Origin: Planctomycetota bacterium
GTDB lineage: Bacteria; Planctomycetota; UBA1135
Assembly: GCA_014382465.1 (NCBI GenBank)
Contig: JACNJP010000404.1
Coordinates: 1 to 5,130 of the forward strand
Length of the DNA stretch: 5,130 bases
Direction: 5' to 3'
A model generated the notes under the pieces. The model was not told the DNA's origin, ran no database searches, and saw only the letters and a list, made by a program, of their open reading frames with translations. Below are positions 1 through 5,130 of the stretch, piece after piece. Made by a program: the position numbers and the translations under genes. The stretch's first letter is position 1, and every line of letters starts with the position of its first letter.

Positions 1-437
1 CGCAGGTCATGGTCGTCTGCCAGGTGCTGCGCGGCCTCGACCACGCCGCCGACCGGCCGGCGGCCGAGGCGCTCCAAGCGCAGCTCCGCCAGCTGCTCCC
101 GCACCACAGCTACGCCGTCGAAGCCACCGGCATGCTGCGCGGCAGCGCCGTCGCCGGCAACGGCCTGGAGATCGAGATGGAGTCCTTCACCATGGCGGCG
201 ACCCAGTTCCAGCTCAAGATGCTGGTCGGCAGCTTCGACGCCGAGAGCGGCGCACTCGGTCTGGAGACCTGCCAGTTCTCGATCACCGGGCCGCAGACCG
301 GCCGCCGCAACCTCTTCAGCACCTCCACCACGATCTTTCGCGGCGAGCAGGCGGTACTCGGAGTGGCTGGCGCCGAGCCGCTTTTCCTGGTGGTGCAGAT
401 CCACCCGGTCGGCCGGCAGGCCGGCGGCTCCCACTGA
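1..437 (+). CDS. Hypothetical protein, 5'-truncated by the window edge
   Basis: I do not recognise this gene. The frame is open from the window edge to a TGA stop at 435-437. The first Met codon is at 9, but no ribosome binding site or signal peptide can be seen, and the in-frame codons before it (Gln, Val) read like continuing protein, so the true start is probably upstream. Counting from that Met, about 142 residues are visible. An amphipathic, Ala/Leu-rich stretch (roughly residues 16-32, including AEALQAQLRQLLP) is followed by alternating beta-like segments and a C-terminal run (about 102-133) with the pattern S-T-T-I-F-R-G-E-Q-A-V-L-G-V-A-G, then a hydrophobic strand. This resembles the C-terminal beta domain of uncharacterised conserved proteins of GC-rich Gram-negative bacteria, but I cannot name a family. 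Base composition and codon use match the window, with strong G/C at third positions. A strong hairpin follows 16 bp after the stop, suggesting the transcript ends here and the gene is separate from the SPFH unit. Confidence 0.7.
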   Translation, partial: QVMVVCQVLRGLDHAADRPAAEALQAQLRQLLPHHSYAVEATGMLRGSAVAGNGLEIEMESFTMAATQFQLKMLVGSFDAESGALGLETCQFSITGPQTGRRNLFSTSTTIFRGEQAVLGVAGAEPLFLVVQIHPVGRQAGGSH

Positions 438-453
438 GCCCGGGGCAGGGCGG

Positions 454-488
454 TCGGGGCGGTCGAGGACGGTCCTCGGCCGCCCCGA
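454..488 (+). terminator. Strong GC-rich hairpin, candidate terminator without U-tract
   Basis: Bases 454-469 pair with 473-488 to give a 16-bp stem with a single G-T (G-U) wobble at 463/479 and a 3-base loop at 470-472. It starts 16 bp after the upstream stop codon, the usual place for a transcription terminator. No T-run follows on either strand, so it does not fit the classic intrinsic terminator. In GC-rich bacteria such U-less hairpins can assist termination or protect 3' ends; that role is inferred. Confidence 0.5.
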
Positions 489-589
489 ACTGCTCCTGCG
501 GCACCCGGCCGCCCCGAGGCGGTCCCCGATCGCCGGGGTGGCGGCGCCGTCGCTCAGAGGAGGACCAGCCCGATGACTGGATTCCTGCG

Positions 590-595
590 AATAAT
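590..595 (+). promoter_or_regulatory. Candidate -10 element of the SPFH-RHH unit
   Basis: AATAAT matches the sigma-70 -10 consensus TATAAT at five of six positions and sits in the only AT-rich patch of an otherwise GC-rich gap. I see no good -35 at 16-18 bp upstream; the nearest passable hexamer, ATGACT at 573-578, is too close. If this is the -10, transcription would start near 602, immediately before or inside the palindrome at 604-621, a classic place for a repressor to block initiation. The call rests on one hexamer and is weak. Confidence 0.25.
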
Positions 596-603
596 CGAGA
601 TAC

Positions 604-621
604 CAGAATGATATCATTCTG
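604..621. promoter_or_regulatory. Perfect 18-bp palindrome, probable operator
   Basis: CAGAATGATATCATTCTG is a perfect inverted repeat with no spacer, centred on GATATC and ending 25 bp before the SPFH start codon. Its AT-rich core stands out against the surrounding GC-rich DNA, which suggests selection for sequence. A two-fold symmetric site this close to a start codon is typical of an operator for a dimeric or tetrameric repressor. The second gene of the downstream unit encodes a ribbon-helix-helix protein, a family that binds such sites, so autoregulation is the simplest reading (inference). No second copy of the GATATC core was seen elsewhere in the window. As RNA it could also form a 5' UTR hairpin. 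Confidence 0.6.
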
Positions 622-635
622 AAACCAAAGCCCGT

Positions 636-640
636 GGAGG
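636..640 (+). promoter_or_regulatory. Ribosome binding site of the SPFH gene
   Basis: GGAGG lies six bases before the ATG at 647, the usual Shine-Dalgarno spacing. It fixes that ATG as the start and rules out longer frames reading in from upstream. Confidence 0.8.
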
Positions 641-646
641 CTCCCC

Positions 647-1537
647 ATGACCGAACGCCCCCGTTCCCAGGAAATCCAACGCGACTCGATCTCTGGATGG
701 CCGGTGCTGATCCTGCTGGTCCTGCTCGAAGCCGCCAACATCGTCTTCCTCTCCAACCGCGGCCGCGAGGACGCCCTGATGGGCATCCTCCTGGCCACCG
801 GCGCGGTCCTCTTCATCCTGACCCTGCCCGGCTTCTTCATCGTCGGCCCCAACCAGAGCCGGACGCTGGTGCTCTTCGGCACCTACAAGGGAACGGCGCG
901 CAAGCAGGGCTTCTTCTGGACCAACCCCTTCACCCTCAAGCACAAGGTGTCGCTGAAGGCCCACAACGTCGCCAGCGAGAAGATCAAGGTCAACGACCTC
1001 GCCGGCAACCCGATCGAGATCGGCGCCGTGGTCGTGTGGCAGGTCGCCGACACCGCCCAGGCGCTGTTCGACGTCGAAGACTACCGGGAGTTCGTCGACA
1101 TCCAGATCGAGGCCGCGGTGCGCAAGGTCGCCAGCACCCACCCCTACGACGAAGGCCAGGACACGCCGGCGGAGGTGGTCTCGCTGCGCGGCGACGGCGA
1201 CGAGGTCGCCAACGAGCTGCAAGCAACCCTCGCCGAGCGCCTGTCGCGCGCCGGCATCGAGGTGCTCGAGGCGCGCCTCAGCCACCTCGCCTACGCCCAG
1301 GAGATCGCCTCGGCGATGCTCCAGCGGCAGCAGGCGCAGGCGGTCATCGCCGCCCGCCAGAAGATCGTCGAGGGCGCGGTCGGCATGGTCGAGATGGCGC
1401 TCACCCAGCTCGGCGAGCGCGGCGTGGTCCAACTCGACGACGAGCGCCGCGCCACCCTGGTCGGCAACCTCCTGGTGGTCCTGTGCGGCCAGGCCAACCC
1501 GCAGCCGGTCCTCAACACCGGCAGCCTCTACAGCTAG
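647..1537 (+). CDS. SPFH/band-7 domain membrane protein
   Basis: This 296-residue protein belongs to the SPFH (stomatin/prohibitin/flotillin/HflK-C) superfamily, membrane scaffolds that oligomerise and organise membrane microdomains or control partner proteins. Two hydrophobic segments, about residues 18-35 and 43-66, form an N-terminal membrane anchor or hairpin. The SPFH domain follows from about 67 to 240. It opens with the family-typical VGPNQSRTLVLFGTYKGTA, continues with KQGFFWTNPF (86-95) and the strand NPIEIGAVVVWQVADTAQAL (121-140), and carries the family pattern DYREFVDIQIEAAVRKVAS (145-163). A helical, Ala/Gln/Glu-rich stretch (about 215-258, including QRQQAQAVIAARQKIVEG) fits the coiled-coil segment that usually drives SPFH oligomerisation. 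There is no fused NfeD or protease domain. The start is set by GGAGG six bases upstream. An RHH regulator begins 3 bp after the stop, so the two are almost certainly cotranscribed, probably under the palindrome at 604-621. The family assignment is firm; the partner or substrate is unknown. Confidence 0.9.
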   Translation: MTERPRSQEIQRDSISGWPVLILLVLLEAANIVFLSNRGREDALMGILLATGAVLFILTLPGFFIVGPNQSRTLVLFGTYKGTARKQGFFWTNPFTLKHKVSLKAHNVASEKIKVNDLAGNPIEIGAVVVWQVADTAQALFDVEDYREFVDIQIEAAVRKVASTHPYDEGQDTPAEVVSLRGDGDEVANELQATLAERLSRAGIEVLEARLSHLAYAQEIASAMLQRQQAQAVIAARQKIVEGAVGMVEMALTQLGERGVVQLDDERRATLVGNLLVVLCGQANPQPVLNTGSLYS

Positions 1538-1540
1538 GCC

Positions 1541-1741
1541 GTGGCCGCCGCCGGCCGCCAGCCGGGCGAGGACCGAGAGCCGACCAGCCGCGCCCGCAAG
1601 CCCTTCCTCCTGCGCCTGCCGCCGGAGCTGATGGAGGCGCTGCGGGCGTGGGCGGCCCAGGACCTGCGCAGCCTCAACTCCCACATGGAGTTCCTGCTGC
1701 GCGAGGCGGTCAAGCGGCGCAAGAAGCCCGGAAAGGACTAA
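1541..1741 (+). CDS. Small ribbon-helix-helix (Arc/CopG-type) DNA-binding protein
   Basis: A 66-residue basic protein with a GTG start 3 bp after the SPFH stop. No Shine-Dalgarno is visible, so it is probably translated by coupling to the SPFH gene. The first 19 residues are a polar, probably disordered arm. Residues 20-28 (KPFLLRLPP) form the beta strand that inserts into the DNA major groove in the Arc/MetJ/CopG fold. Helix A follows at about 28-41 (ELMEALRAWAAQD), a short turn with LRS at 42-44, then helix B at about 45-60 (LNSHMEFLLREAVKRR), with the S-x-N-xx-hydrophobic pattern typical of Arc-like proteins. The tail is Lys/Arg-rich. Proteins of this fold act as dimers or higher oligomers on palindromic operators. 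The obvious candidate target is the 18-bp palindrome before the SPFH gene (inference). It could instead be an orphan antitoxin, but no toxin gene is adjacent. Its stop overlaps the convergent propeller gene by 4 bp. Confidence 0.8.
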   Translation: MAAAGRQPGEDREPTSRARKPFLLRLPPELMEALRAWAAQDLRSLNSHMEFLLREAVKRRKKPGKD

Positions 1742-2973
1742 TCGGCGTTCGCGGGGCCGGAGCGGATCCGGACCAGCCGCAGGCGGCGGTCGGCGGGGTC
1801 GGTCCAGGTCGCGAAGGCGCCGCCCTCGCCCGCCGCGGCGGCCTCCCCGAGGGCACCCAGGCGCAGGAAGCCGGCGTTCCGCTCGCCGGACGCGAGGGCC
1901 AGTCGGACCGCCGGGCCGGCGCCGTGGAGCGAGAGCTCGCGGGCCATCCAACAGGCCTCGCCGTCCTGGTACTCGAGCCAGCTCACCAGCAGGGCGCCGG
2001 ACGGCTGGAACAGCGCGTCGACCCGGCCGACCGGCTTCCCGAGGTCGACCTGGAGCGGCTCGCCGAAGCTGGCGCCGCCGTCCTCGGAGAAGGCGCACGA
2101 CACGCGCGGCACTCCCTCTGCCCCCAGCGTGTACCACACCACCGCCAGCCGCTCGCCGTCGGACGCCAGCGCGGGCCCGTTCACCGGGCAGCCGGGTATC
2201 CGCCAGCGGTCCCGGTGGACCAGCACCGGCTCTCTCCAGGAGCCGGCGTCCTCGGGACGCCCGCGGACCACGGCGATGTCGCGGATCTCCTCCGCCGACC
2301 GGTCGCGGTAGGCGACCACTGCCGTCCCGTCGTCCAGGAGCACGGCGTCGGTCTGGCAGCACTCGCAGGTCAGCGGGTCGAGCAGGTACTCGTCCCGGAG
2401 CTGGCCGGACTCCGAGAGGAGGCCGCCATAGAGGGCCATCTCCCCTTCCTGCCGGCCGTCGAGCCAGGCCGCGGCGAAGCCGCCTGACGGCAGGGGGACC
2501 AAGGACACGAACCCGTGCTCCGCCGGCTTCCGGTCGCGGTGCAGCACCCCGCGCGGCTGCCAAACGCCGTCGGCTGACCCGCTGGCCAGGCGGACCTCGT
2601 AGGCGTAGCTGCTGGCTCCGGTCTTCCGCAGCCAGCTGCACAGCCGCAGCCCTTCGGCCGAGACCGCCATCTGCGGGAAATCCGCCCAGTTGACGAACCA
2701 GTCATCCCCTCGGGCGACCTCCTCGGGCCGCAGCCAGCCGGACACCGACCAGCCCGAGGTCATCAGGCGCGCCCCAGAATCGCCGCGCTCGGTCCAGAGG
2801 AGCCAGGGCCGCCGGTCTCCGCTGGTGGCGAAGACCGGCCACAGGCCGTCGCCGGCGGCGGGCGAGACCAGCTCCTGGACCTCCAGGCGACCTCCTGGAG
2901 CTCGCCCCAACGGATCTTGCAAGGCGGACCAGAGCACGGCGGCGGTGACGAGCATGCTCCCATCATGCCGCAT
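1738..2973 (-). CDS. Exported sialidase-like beta-propeller protein with CxCC cluster
   Basis: From the ATG at 2973 the product is 411 residues. Residues 1-19 have Arg/His near the N-terminus and a short hydrophobic core (7-18), suggesting a weak signal peptide. An in-frame GTG at 3003 would add ten residues, and an ATG at 2955 would remove six; none has a good ribosome binding site, so the start is uncertain. A hydrophobic-aromatic strand ending in Trp or Tyr recurs every 52-58 residues (W60, W114, W170, Y222, W280, W332, W390), the signature of a propeller of six or seven blades. An Asp-box (SEDGGASF, 296-303) of the BNR/sialidase type is present. A distinctive core carries CECCQT (203-208), AYRDRSAEEIRDI (221-233) and CPVNGPA (262-268). 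These fit proteins commonly labelled sialidase family protein or exo-alpha-sialidase in GC-rich bacteria. I cannot identify the full Arg triad and Asp/Tyr/Glu active site of real sialidases, so the enzyme name is not supported. It follows the octaheme cytochrome on the same strand, probably in one operon. Its last 4 bp overlap the RHH gene. Confidence 0.75.
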   Translation of the reverse strand: MRHDGSMLVTAAVLWSALQDPLGRAPGGRLEVQELVSPAAGDGLWPVFATSGDRRPWLLWTERGDSGARLMTSGWSVSGWLRPEEVARGDDWFVNWADFPQMAVSAEGLRLCSWLRKTGASSYAYEVRLASGSADGVWQPRGVLHRDRKPAEHGFVSLVPLPSGGFAAAWLDGRQEGEMALYGGLLSESGQLRDEYLLDPLTCECCQTDAVLLDDGTAVVAYRDRSAEEIRDIAVVRGRPEDAGSWREPVLVHRDRWRIPGCPVNGPALASDGERLAVVWYTLGAEGVPRVSCAFSEDGGASFGEPLQVDLGKPVGRVDALFQPSGALLVSWLEYQDGEACWMARELSLHGAGPAVRLALASGERNAGFLRLGALGEAAAAGEGGAFATWTDPADRRLRLVRIRSGPANAD

Positions 2974-3038
2974 CGCGCCCGGCGCCAGGAACGAGGAGGA
3001 CACCGGCCGGCTGCTCGCCGTCCGGTGCCCTCAAGGGT

Positions 3039-3072
3039 TCCGGGGACGCCGGCTTCAGCCCGCGGCCCCGGA
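3039..3072 (-). terminator. Imperfect hairpin between cytochrome and propeller genes
   Basis: Thirty-four bases fold into a nearly complete stem: TCCGGGG (3039-3045) pairs with CCCCGGA (3066-3072), then a 1-1 mismatch, then CGC/GCG, another 1-1 mismatch, and GGC/GCC closing a TTCA loop (3054-3057). That makes 13 Watson-Crick pairs. Read on the - strand it begins 12 bases after the cytochrome stop codon and ends 65 bases before the propeller's ATG. No T-run follows. It may be a partial terminator or an mRNA-stabilising hairpin that sets unequal expression of the two genes (inference), or simply a by-product of high GC. Confidence 0.35.
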
Positions 3073-3084
3073 TCAGGTGGTCTC

Positions 3085-5085
3085 CTATTCGGAGTACTGG
3101 AGGCTGCCTGCGTCGTGGCAGGTCCCACAGTTGTCGGTGTAGGGGATGGGCATGGCGCTGCCAGGCAGCACGCCCGCCACTCCCACGTTGGTCTTGCTCG
3201 GCACGTCGAAGACGTGGGAGGTGATGTCGTTCTCGAAGTAGGTGATCCCCGGGTCGGTGCTGGTGCCGGTCGGAGCCCCGAGCAGCAGGCCGTAGGTGCC
3301 GGAGCCGGTCTTGGCGGTCTTCGGCATGTGGCAGTGCACGCAGCTCACCACCGCCGCGCCGTGGGCCTGGCCGGTCATCTCCTCGGTGTGGGCCACCATG
3401 TCCCCGAGGTAGGGTTCGTGGCAGGTCTGGCACAGGGGCTGGGACGAATCGTCCGGGTCGGCGATCAGGGCGCGCCGGTAGCCGGTGCCGCCGTGCATGT
3501 CGTGGCAGTCATCGCAGGTCACCAGCTCGTCGGGGTTGCGGTAGTGCAGGGACTTGAGGAAGTCCGGGCCCTGCTGGTGGTGGCTCTTGGCGTGGATGTC
3601 GTCCTGCCAGTTCTGGCCGGTGGTCGGTCCCTTGGTGGTGGTGTAGGTGGCCAGGTACTCGGCGCGGCTGATGCCGGCCGGGGCGAACACCCCCGCCGCG
3701 CTCATCGGGTGGTCGTTGGCCGCCAACGGCCCGGCGCCGACGAGGCGGTCGTGGCAGCGCTGGCAGGTCATGACCGCCCGCGACGGCGAGAGGTTCTCGG
3801 GCGTGATGATGAATCGGGCCTCCAGGGCGGCGACGTGCTCCGAGCCGGCGCCGTGGCAGGTCTCGCAGCCGATGTTCATGTCGTTGAGCAGGCCGTCGCC
3901 GTCGATGTCGTACTCACCGTTGACGTCCTCGACCGAATCACAGACCACCTCGCCGGTGCCGCCGTCCAGCGACTGGGTGAAGCCGGTCGCGTGGCAGCCG
4001 ATGCAGTTGCGCGAGATGTTCTTGCTGACGTCGGGCGCCTTGAAGGTGTCAGTCGCCGAGTTCCAGTAGAAGTCGAGGTGGTAGTCCCGGTACTCCTTGC
4101 GGGTGCGGTCGTAGCGGGCGTCATTGCCGGCGGACTGGAACTGGAGCACCGGGTAGAGGGCGTTGCGCCCGGGCCACTCGATCATGTAGCGCTGCTTGTA
4201 CACGGCGCCGCCGTAGAGCAGCTTGACCTCGCGTTCCATCAGGTTCAGCGGGTCCGCCGGCGTGATCACGTTCTCGAAGGTGATCTTGTGCGTACCGCTG
4301 CCGGTGTCCTTCCACAGCCACAGGATGGCGTAGACCGTTCCGCCGGTGCCGGAGGGGTCGGTCAGGCTGGTCTTGAACTTGTCGAAGCCGCGGCCGGTGT
4401 CGAGGTCGTAGTGGTAGACCGGGGTTCCGCCGGTGTAGACCGCGGCATCGGTGAAGGCGCCGAGGCCGTCGAAGAGCTCGGGGTGCTCGTCGAGGGTCTG
4501 CAGGTTGCTGAGCTGGCCGGGGACGGTGAAGCCGAGGCGGTGGGCCAAGCCCTTCTCGGTGGCATACTCCGCGTGGCAGCCAAGGCAGGTGCTCATCCCG
4601 ACGAAGGTCGCGGCGGCGCTCGGCGACGAGGACAAGGTCAAGGTGACGTCCTGGGCCCGGAGCCCGGTGGCGTTCACCGAGTCGCGGCACCAGCTTCCGC
4701 CGGGCAGGTACTCGGTGCCGACTGCCTCGATGTAGACGAAGTAGGACCCGTCCGGGACCGTGTTGAAGTGGAACCGGCCGTTGGCGCCGGTCACCGCCTG
4801 GGTGAAGCCTGCGCCCGAAGCGGCGACCAGGTCCTCCAGAGGCTCGTCGTAGCCCTCGGAGGCGCCCGACCGGATCGAGGCCGCGGTGATCGGGGTGGTC
4901 GAGACGGAGGACGCCGGCACCAGGTAGACCGTGGCGCCAGGCACCGCCTCTCCAGCCGTGCCGACGACCTGGCCCTTGAACCATGCCTTGACGGCGGCGG
5001 CCGTGGATCCGGAGGAATTGAAGCATCCAGCCGGCAACACGACGGCCAGCAGGAGGAGAACGGTCAGGATTCGGGAGAGCCTCAT
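3085..5085 (-). CDS. Octaheme c-type cytochrome lipoprotein with N-terminal carboxypeptidase-regulatory-like domain
   Basis: A 666-residue multiheme cytochrome c. The ATG at 5085 is preferred over an in-frame GTG at 5124 because it begins MRLSRILTVLLLLAVV, a clean signal peptide ending at a near-lipobox LPAGC (Cys21), although no Shine-Dalgarno is visible. Residues about 36-150 look like a carboxypeptidase-regulatory-like beta-sandwich: FKGQVVGTAGEAVPGATVYL, then GANGRFHFNTVPDGSYFVYIEA. Eight CXXCH heme sites follow, with first Cys at 167, 361, 407, 441, 524, 552, 582 and 653. Sixteen or more other His residues (for example 182, 225, 336, 417, 503, 531, 575, 624) could supply distal ligands. 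Residues 172-360 are heme-free and include VKLLYGGAVYKQRYMIEWPG, a pattern seen in cytochrome c554-like multiheme proteins. The CVHCHMPKT...SHVF end resembles the NrfA/c554/DmsE-type module. A calcium-loop-like DIDGDGLLND lies at 393-402. Expected location: the periplasm or outer membrane, carrying electrons; the donor and acceptor are unknown. The propeller gene follows. Confidence 0.9.
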   Translation of the reverse strand: MRLSRILTVLLLLAVVLPAGCFNSSGSTAAAVKAWFKGQVVGTAGEAVPGATVYLVPASSVSTTPITAASIRSGASEGYDEPLEDLVAASGAGFTQAVTGANGRFHFNTVPDGSYFVYIEAVGTEYLPGGSWCRDSVNATGLRAQDVTLTLSSSPSAAATFVGMSTCLGCHAEYATEKGLAHRLGFTVPGQLSNLQTLDEHPELFDGLGAFTDAAVYTGGTPVYHYDLDTGRGFDKFKTSLTDPSGTGGTVYAILWLWKDTGSGTHKITFENVITPADPLNLMEREVKLLYGGAVYKQRYMIEWPGRNALYPVLQFQSAGNDARYDRTRKEYRDYHLDFYWNSATDTFKAPDVSKNISRNCIGCHATGFTQSLDGGTGEVVCDSVEDVNGEYDIDGDGLLNDMNIGCETCHGAGSEHVAALEARFIITPENLSPSRAVMTCQRCHDRLVGAGPLAANDHPMSAAGVFAPAGISRAEYLATYTTTKGPTTGQNWQDDIHAKSHHQQGPDFLKSLHYRNPDELVTCDDCHDMHGGTGYRRALIADPDDSSQPLCQTCHEPYLGDMVAHTEEMTGQAHGAAVVSCVHCHMPKTAKTGSGTYGLLLGAPTGTSTDPGITYFENDITSHVFDVPSKTNVGVAGVLPGSAMPIPYTDNCGTCHDAGSLQYSE

Positions 5086-5130
5086 GGTGTTTGCGGGCAG
5101 AGCGTGTCGGCTCAGCGGTGGCACAGGGTG

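Noticed and set aside
1541..1741. The RHH gene as the antitoxin of a toxin-antitoxin pair.
   Set aside because: The upstream neighbour is an SPFH scaffold and the downstream gene is convergent; no small toxin-like frame lies beside it.
2350..2367. The CECC cluster of the propeller protein as a heme c attachment site.
   Set aside because: The spacing is C-x-C-C followed by Gln-Thr, not CXXCH, so it does not fit covalent heme attachment.
634..2487. A 617-codon + strand frame overlapping the SPFH gene and the propeller gene.
   Set aside because: The protein is Arg/Pro/Gly-rich without domain structure and crosses genes on both strands. The SPFH frame at 647 has the ribosome binding site and a recognisable fold.
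614..2641. A 675-codon open frame on the - strand running antisense through the SPFH and RHH genes.
   Set aside because: It is a shadow of GC-rich third positions. The translation is Arg/Gly/Ala-rich low complexity, it has no recognisable domain, and it overlaps genes with clear families in other frames.
2690..3142. A 150-codon + strand frame opposite the propeller start and the cytochrome end.
   Set aside because: No ribosome binding site, no hydrophobic or domain pattern, Ser/Arg/Pro-rich composition; it is antisense to two supported genes.
4121..5026. A 301-codon - strand frame inside the cytochrome gene.
   Set aside because: It lies in another frame of the octaheme cytochrome gene, is Arg-rich and lacks any motif, while the real frame has a signal peptide and eight CXXCH sites.

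Overview
The window is very GC-rich DNA from a free-living bacterium. Three things point that way: a lipoprotein octaheme cytochrome c, a carboxypeptidase-regulatory-like domain fused to its N-terminus, and a propeller protein of a type I associate with Acidobacteriota and related deep-branching Gram-negatives. Acidobacteriota is my best guess, at low confidence; nothing in the window fixes the phylum.

Layout from left to right. (1) Positions 1-437, + strand, hold the 3' part of an unrecognised gene whose start probably lies before the window. (2) Positions 438-646 are a non-coding gap. It holds a strong GC hairpin (454-488) just after that gene, then an AT-rich patch with a -10-like hexamer (590-595) and a perfect 18-bp palindrome (604-621), then a clear ribosome binding site for the next gene. 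(3) Positions 647-1741, + strand, form a two-gene unit: a membrane-anchored SPFH/band-7 protein followed 3 bp later by a small ribbon-helix-helix (Arc/CopG-type) DNA-binding protein. (4) Positions 1738-5085, - strand, hold two genes read leftwards. First is a probable outer-membrane or periplasm-facing lipoprotein with eight CXXCH heme sites (3085-5085). After a 111-bp gap containing an imperfect hairpin comes a sialidase-like beta-propeller with an unusual CxCC cysteine cluster (1738-2973). The - strand pair meets the + strand pair tail to tail, with the stop codons overlapping by 4 bp (1738-1741). Positions 5086-5130 are the immediate upstream region of the cytochrome gene, and I see no clear promoter there.

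The parts suggest two independent units. On the + strand, the RHH protein is a natural candidate to bind the palindrome in front of the SPFH gene and autoregulate the pair (inference). On the - strand, the cytochrome and the cysteine-bearing propeller probably share a transcript and both act outside the cytoplasmic membrane, perhaps in extracytoplasmic electron transfer (inference). I found no tRNA, rRNA, insertion sequence, CRISPR array or phage gene.
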